Origin: Glandiceps talaboti
Taxonomy: Eukaryota > Hemichordata > Enteropneusta > Spengelidae
NCBI RefSeq assembly: GCF_964340395.1
Contig: NC_135553.1
Location: forward strand, 1,651,001 to 1,715,000
Direction: 5' to 3'
DNA: 64,000 nucleotides
The notes under the pieces are model-generated. The model saw only the letters and a program-made list of their open reading frames with translations. It was not told where the DNA came from and did no database searches. The translations under genes and the position numbers were made by a program. Each line of letters begins with the position of its first letter. The first letter of the stretch is position 1. Shown piece by piece: positions 57,101-64,000 of the stretch.

Positions 57101-57192
57101 TCAGGTATTGACACTTCCAAACACTCTTTGTCACTATCTCCGTCCCCTATACCTGTAAATGTAAATTTTCGGAAACTAATTTTGGTTTCCAT
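54106..57192 (-). CDS. METTL23: METTL23 seven-beta-strand methyltransferase, five exons
   Basis: Minus-strand exons in coding order: 57192-57100, 56877-56773, 56497-56260, 55271-55187 and 54259-54106; all boundaries are GT-AG and phases close to give 224 residues. METTL23 belongs to the METTL21-like protein methyltransferases; in mammals it modifies histone H3 arginine and affects transcription and cognition. Visible motifs: VLDGQYGMYVWPSAPVLAQY at the exon 2 start, the AdoMet-binding motif I VLELGAGTSLPG (about 64-75) across the exon 2/3 junction, VILSDAAQLP after it, and DLLLAADCFYD with the post-motif catalytic-type acidic residue. Conserved FENV, TYQERNSDWS and LPGNH segments end the protein. 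The start is the ATG giving METKISFRKF; no in-frame ATG is available nearby upstream. It starts only 47 bases after the PET117 stop on the same strand. Introns hold a 40-base satellite and a tRNA-like array. Confidence 0.93.
54694..55051 (+). repeat. 78-base tandem array of tRNA-Thr-like units, five copies, METTL23 intron 4
   Basis: Units begin GGCACGTTAGCTCAGCTGG at 54693, 54822, 54900 and 54978; one further unit (about 54770) lacks its first 26 bases. Each has an A-box-like TAGCTCAGCTGG and a B-box-like GGTTCAATTC. In the inner copies the B box is followed by a linker ACGGTATCTACCAG; only the last copy continues into a tRNA-like 3' end. The array is antisense to METTL23. Confidence 0.88.
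54978..55056 (+). tRNA. tRNA-Thr(AGT)-like gene or pseudogene
   Basis: The last array unit folds as a cloverleaf by eye. The acceptor GGCACGT pairs with ATATGTC (one C-A mismatch, two G-U), the D stem is GCTC/GAGC, and the anticodon stem is TCTGA/TTAGG around loop CTAGTGT (T33, anticodon AGT). The T arm is GTGGG TTCAATT CCTAC. A TTTT pol III terminator follows at 55053-55056, two bases after the discriminator. The non-canonical B box (CAATT rather than CGANT) and weak stems suggest a tRNA-derived pseudogene rather than a working tRNA. Confidence 0.45.
55390..56058 (-). repeat. 40-base minisatellite, about 17 copies, METTL23 intron 3
   Basis: Unit TTGTAATAAGTTGACACAAA + ACACTACACTGTATTACCCA. 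A shorter variant (CTAACTCTATT) recurs at about 55660, 55780 and 55940, so groups of three to four units were duplicated together. The minus-strand open frame 55544-55774 is an artefact. Confidence 0.95.
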
Positions 57193-57239
57193 TGACGATG
57201 ACCGCAACCCAACCCATGAACACACATCACAATAAGTTG

Positions 57240-57485
57240 TTATTGGTTCGCCCCCTTCTCCATCGCCTCTCTTCTGTCTCTTTCCTCTGTTAGACGCTGT
57301 GTAAGTTCAATCTGATATTCAAGTTCTTTGATATTCTGTTCTTTTCTCTGTCTTCTCTCTATATCCCTGATGACTCCAGCAAACATTCGCTCCCGTGTTG
57401 ATGACTTATAATGGTGTACCCCGGCGACGATTCCAACCGAAGCAGCAACAGATAAGACAAGAACAACTTTTGATGCCTTTGACAT
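57240..57485 (-). CDS. PET117: PET117 cytochrome c oxidase assembly factor
   Basis: A single-exon, 81-residue protein, the same length as vertebrate PET117. PET117 is a small mitochondrial inner-membrane/matrix factor that works with the heme-A pathway (PTCD-independent, COX15-linked) in complex IV assembly. The N-terminus SKVVLVLSVAASVGIVAGV (about 3-21) forms the membrane/import segment. It is followed by the family-diagnostic charged region GVIRDIERRQRKEQNIKELE (about 38-57) and a helical, Arg/Glu-rich tail. The only upstream context is the 212-base gap to GNPTG. The stop TAA at 57242-57240 is 47 bases from the METTL23 start on the same strand, so the two may share a transcript. The family match is clear. 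Confidence 0.93.
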   Translation of the reverse strand: MSKASKVVLVLSVAASVGIVAGVHHYKSSTRERMFAGVIRDIERRQRKEQNIKELEYQIELTQRLTEERDRREAMEKGANQ

Positions 57486-57697
57486 TGCAATACTGCCGTG
57501 GATCGATCAACCTACATCGATTTTCAATGCACTCGATTTGTTTAAACAGCTTACTGACAGATTAACCTTCGAATACGGAGAAAATATCGGAATACTTCAA
57601 GAGATCACGTCGTTTTGTAACAAACTCATGGACTGCGCCATATTGGTAAAACAATGCATTATGGGTCAAAACGGAAGCTGTGTTGTTTATCTCCAAC
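57486..57697. promoter_or_regulatory. 212-base bidirectional promoter region, PET117/METTL23 and GNPTG
   Basis: The start codons of PET117 (-) and GNPTG (+) are separated by only this stretch, so both promoters must lie in it or overlap coding sequence. No TATA box is apparent. GCGCCATATTGG at about 57636 and CAACATGGCAGCGACG over the GNPTG start codon both resemble YY1-type GCCAT/ATGGC sites, common near starts of housekeeping genes. The plus-strand open frame 57538-57762 that crosses it is not the real start. Confidence 0.6.
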
Positions 57698-59253
57698 ATG
57701 GCAGCGACGACGTTGCATGTGATATATTTGTTGTGTTTATTGAATTGTTTCAGTCACTGTAAGTATGAATCGTTCGTATTTAAAATTACCATGATATGTT
57801 TTATAAAATATAATATCAATACGCTCTATGTATGATATTTCATTCAGAATAACCTAGTCACGTGCTGATCATGAGTATGTGTCCTGTATTTACTGATTTC
57901 CAAGTCAGGTAGAGCATGGAGGTATAAAAAAATGTATACCTCCATGGGTAGAGGGGTCAGATATCAATGGACAACGATAGAACATACCGTCTGTACTGCA
58001 GTATGATGTACTTTGCTTGCAATTTAGTGTGTTCCTTCATAACATCAGAGTGAAGTAACATTTGCATAACAAAGAGTGTAGTGTTATGTTTATAATTCAC
58101 ATACATGTATATGTATTTTGTTTCTCAAATTGGAAAGTGGTGAAACATGATTATCATGAAAGCCCCATCGAACATTTTCTAACAATGCCATTGGTTAAAA
58201 TGTTTTCTGTTTTTAGTTTCAGAAAGTGAAAAAGTTTCAATGAGACTAGTTGAAGAACCATCTAATTTTGGGTAAGTATATTTATTTATTTATTTATTTT
58301 CTGCATCCCTTTTATATCAGGGGCTCACTAAAAACATTAGGAGCAGCATTTACATAGAAGTCAAATACATACAAAAAATGTAAATATCATGTTAAAATAG
58401 CAACTAATAACTTCAAAGAAATAATAAGAGAGAAAGAAAGAGATAAAAAATTACAATTCTCCATCAGGTTAAACATGTTTTCCTATGTTCCATTGCACTA
58501 ATTAGAAATCGCTGGATAAATTTGTCAATTTTTTGACAAATAAATAAATAAGTATATCATACCAATACAAAATTGCCTTGATTTAGTTTGGCGCTACTAG
58601 TCCTCAGTGGTGATTTGTATTTATTATCACCTATAGGTACAATGCAGACACTTATCAGCAACCAACTACCCTTACAGCCAAAGTGAAAGCTTCTAATGTG
58701 ACAGGTAATTATGTATTCTTCTCTATCATGATACAAATAAAGCACACACAGGTATACACAGTACAGATACAGATTATGATATAGTACATTTTATAGATTA
58801 TACTTTCATATTGTACACTGTCAATCAATCAATCAATCAATCAATCAAACAATTTATATAGAACCTGAATCCATTACTCAGAATGTTCAAAGGCACTTTA
58901 CAGGACACTAAAAAGAGTTCACTAGTACTGGCAGAAAGTCACCTATTGCAAACACTGGGTAGTAGTAGAAGTGATAAGTAGTATATTCTCATTTTAAAAT
59001 GAAATTACAATGTCATTTAGTATAATGATAAATATATCTGATAAAAATTGCATAATATTTTTGTTTGTTCTTAGGACCAGTGTTGTTGAAAAATTTAGCA
59101 GGCAAATGTTTTGATATGGTCAATGATCAGTGAGTAATTATTTTTTCTTTATATTTAGCTCGTTCCAACAAAAATTACAGCATTATATACATGGTAGAGT
59201 GTATGTATCTGTGTGTGTCTGTGTGTGTGTGTGTGTCTGTGTGTGTGTGTGTG

Positions 59254-59292
<39 letters not shown>

Positions 59293-59332
59293 GTGTGTCT
59301 GTGTGTGTCTGTGTGTGTGTGCGTGTGTGTAG

Positions 59333-59392
<60 letters not shown>

Positions 59393-60572
59393 ATGTTGAT
59401 AGGGAAATGTTGTTATAATACAGTATTTTCAAATATTGTATTGCATGCATTGTTGTATAGATTTACAAACTCTATATAATTACAGTTTACTCATAAAGTA
59501 AAATCTATCAAAGACTATTTTATCACTAGGTTTGAATATTGTTCATCACATTACTTTATTCTGATTCCATTTTAGGTACAAATATATGTTTTGTCCCTTT
59601 CATAATGTCACACAACATGAACAAAGTTTACGGTGGAATCCATACAGTGGTATTTTAGGGTAAGTCTAGTCTTCAAAAACTCTCAATAGTGGGTTGAGAT
59701 TTGTCTTATGCATAGATGAATATGTAGGCTCTCTCTCAAAATGTTGAGATTCCTCAACATTTGTTTCTAAAGACTTATTTTCAGTATAATGTGTGTGCGT
59801 TCATTTGTCTTTAGTGAGATAGCAGCTAAGCCTGGCATGTGAACTAATTGCAGTATCTACCAAATTGATTCACTTGGTATCCCATAATTGTTTACAGAAG
59901 TATCAATCATACACCATGTTTAGTGGAACAGGGGTTTTCAGTGGCCAAGTTTGCCTATTACCACTGTTGTCAAGGTTTGAACACATTCAGGGTTTGATTA
60001 AATTTACCATGCTGTAAGAGTAAGAAAGAGTGTCATTCAGTTTGACTCTACCAAACAATGCAGGTTTTTCTCTGGGTTCTCCAGTTTCCTCCTGCACTAA
60101 CACTGAACCTTCATCCTGTTATTGGGCAATGCCTGTTGGCTGGTATAAAAAAATAATAAAAAAAATAAAGTCTATCAGCAACCAAACATTATTTTCATTT
60201 CAATTCTACAGTGTTTATCAAGAATGGAAGATTATAAACAATACATTTGTAGCCATGATTTTCAAAGAAGGTGATGCCTGTGGAGAAAAGAAACGACAAG
60301 TTTCAGTAAGTTGACAAACTTCAATGTCAATAAATCTATATTTAGACTTTTGAAATAGGCTCATCTTCACATTTTGGTACAGTACAAGTTTAACCACTGT
60401 TATCTGTGATGTCACATGGTACAGATATAAAAATTATGATGAAATAAAATGTTGGTACATCAGTCATTAAATATGACACTTTCTTTAGATATTTCAGAAA
60501 CATAACCAGTGTTACATCGCCATACTTTCTCTTTTTCAAATTTCAAATAAGTGATGCAACTAGATATCTATA

Positions 60573-60619
<47 letters not shown>

Positions 60620-62115
60620 CCCCTATATTAAGTCATAGATAAAGATAATGTTTCATTGCGTAACTTAGCAACAGGCTACTGTAGTTCAGAGGTCATTAGT
60701 CTCTATTGTACTTTGTCATGTTCTTAACAATTTGTGGTATATTTTTTGTAGGTATATTTTAAATGTAATGACAAGCATGATTTGCAAAATGTATCCGAAC
60801 CACAGACATGTGAATACCAATTAACATTTGCTACACCCTTAGTGTGTCATCAGCATTCTATGATTGGTAAGTCAGTCTTTAATACATGTATGCCTTCATT
60901 TATATATTTGATCAAAGGTCAAAGGTTATTGAATAATTAAACTTTATAAAGTAAAGTATCACTTAACTTCTAATGATAAATTTCACATATAATGGTAGAT
61001 TCAATGGTTAGTAACACACATACACACATGCACACACTCACAAGCACACACACAACACATACACACAGAGACAGACACAGTGTAGGCAGTGAAACACATG
61101 CTTTGAGTAAAAACAAGGTTTTCTGTTCTTTGTCTTAGTTTATCCAACTTTACCAGAAACACTGCAGCAGAAGTGGGATGAATTAGAAGGAGAATTAGTG
61201 GAAGAAGAAATAACTGAACAAGTAAGACATAACTGGTGTGACACTTAGTTTTTTGTAATTCATGTAATACAGAATGATTATTTAATAAGTGTACCAAGTA
61301 GTGATTTCATAAGACTTTTGTTTCAGTGAATTGAATAAAATAAATGGCTTGTCATCACAAGTTAAAACCAAGCCACAACATTATAAAGTCATGCAGATTT
61401 CTACCAATAATTATTAAATTTATTCTTCAGTAAGAAACGTGTTGCAGATAGGCTTTAATTTAAAACTACAAAAAATCCAGAATAAATGTGACATAAGTGC
61501 ATCCTCATAAGTGATCATATCATACAATTAGACATTTGTCTTAGCATACACAGTCTTCGGTGTCACTGAAACGCCATATTCTGGTTACTGAAGGTCCAGC
61601 CATTTCTCAGGTAAGGCTGGAGTCAGAATTTATGGGGGGGGGGGTTTAAGGGGCCATGAAAAAAATTGAGGGTTCAAGGGGGGGGGGGGTTGAAATATTT
61701 TGCTCATAATTTGAACCAAATTAAACCTCAACAGTGGTTATTTACTGAGTAAATTAAAAAAATTCTTGCAGAATATGATGTATTACACCAAGTCCTTGTT
61801 TGGTGTACTTATTTCATTGTACTTGTCTCAATAATCTACTGTGCTGTCTTTAATACTTATTTCAGGGTTACCAGAAAAGACTGCATAAAATCTTTGAAGA
61901 AGCAGGGTATGTTCTGCCTCCAAATAAAGCACTACAGCCAGCTCATTCTAGTATTCAAAATGAACAAATAGAAGACTTTGATAACTTGGCTACATGTAAT
62001 GAAGTAAGTAGTGATATGGTTGGTTTGTTGTAGAGACTGTCAAGTCAGTGATTTAGTCAACAATTCTCAGGCTGTAGTATAGTGTCTTATGTACTTGGAA
62101 TTTTAGAAATACAGT

Positions 62116-62188
<73 letters not shown>

Positions 62189-63243
62189 AATAATAATACC
62201 GATAATGTTTGTTTGTATACAGTGCTTTCCCTCTCTTTGCTCAACTCCCTGGGGAGCATACAGTCCATTACGGCCTCTATATAAGTGCATAGGATTAAAG
62301 CATTCACATTATAACCCTCTATCCTATCAAGTCCCCAGTTATACTGCTGGGTTGACTGAGGCACAATCATGGTTCAAATTTTGCCCAAGGATTTTAGTCA
62401 TTCAAAACAATGAGCCACAACAAGGCTTGAACCTACAACCTGCACATTCCAAGCTGGCCACTTTAACCATTCAACCTTTATAACTCCACAACCAGCAATG
62501 TACAGATTCAAAGATGGTTACTCTAACCATTTGACCATCATGACTCCACAACCTGCAACCTGCAGATTGAAAGCGGGTCACTCTAACCATTGGATCTTCA
62601 TGACTTCACAACCTGCTCATAACCTGCAACCAGCAGATTCAAAGCTGGCCACTCTAAACATTGGGTCTTCATGACTCGATAACCAACAGTGTACAGATTC
62701 CAAGCTGGTCACTCTAACCATTGGATCTTCATGACGCCATGCACTCCATGTACTGGTGAATACTTGAATCAGTGCACAACCATACAGAACTGTACAATGT
62801 ATGGCTATATGTAAATAAATGTGCACATAGTTGTACCATGTATACAAAATCATGTGAATATACAGTTGTATTTTCCTACAAAGATTGCTGTTTTGGATAA
62901 ACATTTGTACTATGTAATAACAGAACTCCATGGGTATTTTGGGTATCTGCATTCATGCTTGCAGTATTTTCTGCTGCACCACACTTGTTTTGCTCATGAA
63001 AGTATGGCCTTAGAGAACACTGAAAGTACTCATGTAAATACCCAAAGTAGGATTTACTAGTTCTTTGTGTCATTGAATTCTGTCATATTACTCTCCATGT
63101 AACTCATATAATCTATGTCCTTTATAGGAATTCAAGAAATTAAAGTTAGAATTGGAAAATCTTAAGCAAATGGTACCACATGAGGCAAAACCAGAAATAG
63201 GTAAGTTGATTTAGCACAACTGAAACACTGTATTGTAGTGCAA

Positions 63244-63321
<78 letters not shown>

Positions 63322-63991
63322 GTCTGTGTCTGTGTCTGTGCGTGCATGTGTATGTACAGACAGTTTACAGTTATTGTTAAAAGCAAACTATCATCCATGG
63401 GGAACAGATTGACATAATGGAAAGCAGATGATCTATAACATAGCAAGTATTATTACATGTACCACAGATTACTTGCACCTTTGTGCACTCATAATAGTAG
63501 TACATGTATTTGCACTGCAGTGCATTATTGCATACCTGCATGCAAATAATGATGTGATTGTTCGTTCTACATGAAATCGTGTGGTTGCATAGTGTCATTT
63601 TTATGGAAATTTGTTGTTTTGGATAAACATATGTAAAAACAACAGAACCCTATGCCGCTTGAGTGCTAATATCGGTACTCAGGGGTATTTGCACTCATGC
63701 TTTACAGTGTTTCTGATATACTAGCTGTCACAGAGCACACAGTAAGCACTAATTCAAATACCCTGAGTATGCCATGGGGGTTCTGTCATATAACTTTTAC
63801 TCTATGTGTGTGAAACATGTACATGTCTAATTACCAGCACTGTTGTAACTATTTATTTATGATGTGCTTTCATTTATGTAGATCCCGTCAAAGACGATGA
63901 CTTTCCATTCAAAGAGGAAGATTTTGAACATTATGCTGCAGCAGCAGATGGAGACCGTCATCCCTATGAAGATATTTATGACTACAGATGA
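57698..63991 (+). CDS. GNPTG: GNPTG, gamma subunit of GlcNAc-1-phosphotransferase, eleven exons
   Basis: Exons: 57698-57758, 58217-58271, 58637-58704, 59075-59129, 59576-59659, 60212-60305, 60752-60866, 61139-61221, 61866-62003, 63128-63200 and 63882-63991. They total 936 bases, in frame, giving 311 residues (vertebrate about 305, also eleven exons). GNPTG is the secretory-pathway subunit that helps the alpha/beta enzyme tag lysosomal hydrolases with mannose 6-phosphate in the Golgi. A signal peptide is seen ([20 protein letters not shown]). The mannose-6-phosphate-receptor homology domain spans about 71-172, with [45 protein letters not shown] and TPLVCH supplying six cysteines (73, 86, 131, 144, 159, 171). 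N-glycosylation sequons are at 90 (NVT), 118 (NTF is not one; NNT at 117 is) and 152 (NVS). The rest is an acidic, helical region ending [20 protein letters not shown] and YEDIYDYR. The first exon is inferred from the signal peptide, donor and phase. Confidence 0.95.
58272..58560. repeat. element bounded by inverted (TTTA)n tracts, GNPTG intron 2
   Basis: TATATTTATTTATTTATTT at 58277 is mirrored by AAATAAATAAATAAGTATAT at about 58537-58556. The interior (CATCCCTTTTATATCAGGGG) has no coding. It looks like an interspersed element or a SINE/MITE-like insertion close to the 5' splice site. Confidence 0.4.
58818..58915 (+). repeat. (AATC)n with dispersed repeat tail, GNPTG intron 3
   Basis: Seven AATC units, then AATTTATATAGAACCTGAAT and TCAAAGGCACTTTACAGGAC, a degenerate form of the ATATAGCGC...AAGCGCTTTACA-type repeat widespread in animal genomes. 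Family identity is from memory of the motif. Confidence 0.4.
59196..59392. repeat. (GT)n/(CTGT)n microsatellite, GNPTG intron 4
   Basis: Alternating CTGTGTGTGT and pure GT with an internal CTGT block at 59257-59290. Open frames on both strands are artefacts. Confidence 0.97.
60564..60616. repeat. (TA)n microsatellite, GNPTG intron 6
   Basis: TCTATATC units into about 20 TA units. Confidence 0.95.
62117..62186. repeat. (GT)n microsatellite, GNPTG intron 9
   Basis: About 35 GT units. Confidence 0.97.
62210..62750. repeat. dispersed repeat with expanded ~65-base tail units, GNPTG intron 9
   Basis: The first part (TTGCCCAAGGATTTTAGTCA, GGGTTGACTGAGGCACAATC, GGCTTGAACCTACAACCTGC) resembles a degenerate interspersed repeat common in marine invertebrates. 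Its end CACTCTAACCATTGGATCTT + CATGACTCCACAACC + CAGATTCAAAGCTGGTCAC is repeated about five times to 62740. The open frame 62205-62483 is not a gene. Confidence 0.6.
62886..63075. mobile_element. palindromic MITE-like element, copy 1, GNPTG intron 9
   Basis: Begins with TTTTGGATAAACATTTGTAC and AACAGAACTCCATGGGTATT; the right part TAAATACCCAAAGTAGG is partly the inverse of the left GGGTATTTTGGGTA. It shares its left flank and layout with the copy at 63615. Confidence 0.5.
63246..63340. repeat. (GT)n-(CTGT)n microsatellite, GNPTG intron 10
   Basis: About 22 GT units, seven CTGT units, then TGTCTG units and GCGTGC. Confidence 0.97.
63612..63803. mobile_element. palindromic MITE-like element, copy 2, GNPTG intron 10
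   Basis: GTTTTGGATAAACATATGTA then ACAGAACCC ... TACTCAGGGGTATTTG at the left, and the inverse CAAATACCCTGAGTA ... GGGGGTTCTGT at the right. The arms are about 30 bases with an internal insertion in the left arm. Related to copy 1 at 62886. Confidence 0.6.
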
Positions 63992-64000
63992 TAGCTTAGT

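Noticed and set aside
57538-57762. GNPTG start at 57538 or 57661
   Set aside because: That frame is out of phase with the following exon. The ATG at 57698 gives a signal peptide and joins exon 2 in frame.

Overview
This window is nuclear DNA from an animal with intron-rich genes, most probably a marine invertebrate. The evidence is canonical GT-AG introns, long AT-rich introns and spacers, very abundant microsatellites (CATA, CAGA, CA, TA), many short runs of pure C or G, and clear animal-specific gene families. A deuterostome such as a hemichordate or lancelet fits, but a lophotrochozoan cannot be excluded from the sequence alone. Nothing bacterial, viral or CRISPR-like was seen.

Layout. 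Bases 1-5.4 kb are non-genic and hold two inverted fragments of an endonuclease-type (R2-like) non-LTR retrotransposon. SYT17, a double-C2 synaptotagmin, runs on the + strand from about 5.5 to 24.7 kb in six coding exons, including two tiny 18-base first exons; its 13.5 kb third intron is full of satellites and nested miniature transposons. From 25 to 44 kb I found no convincing coding exon, only repeats, foldback elements and a possible untranslated first exon near 30 kb. A single-exon SBK1-type protein kinase lies at 44.8-46.1 kb on the + strand. Bases 46.4-53.5 kb are gene-free. The last 10 kb form a dense cluster: METTL23 (-, five exons) and PET117 (-, one exon) lie 47 bases apart, and GNPTG (+, eleven exons) diverges from PET117 across a 212-base shared promoter region.

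Function. The five genes do not form one pathway. SYT17 is a Golgi/endosome trafficking C2 protein, SBK1 a brain-type serine/threonine kinase, METTL23 an arginine/protein methyltransferase-like enzyme, PET117 a cytochrome c oxidase assembly factor, and GNPTG the recognition subunit of the lysosomal mannose-6-phosphate tagging enzyme. SYT17, SBK1 and GNPTG all lie on human chromosome arm 16p, so the window probably preserves part of an ancient animal linkage group.

The most interesting non-genic items are: a miniature transposon nested inside the terminal repeat of another, with an empty-site control in the opposite repeat; a ~390-base imperfect palindrome; a tandem array of tRNA-Thr(AGT)-like units ending in a pol III terminator; a tail-end duplication of METTL23 coding sequence into its 3' UTR; and the possible dicistronic PET117-METTL23 pair. 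I found no clearly new gene system. All exon boundaries were read by eye from splice signals and reading frame.
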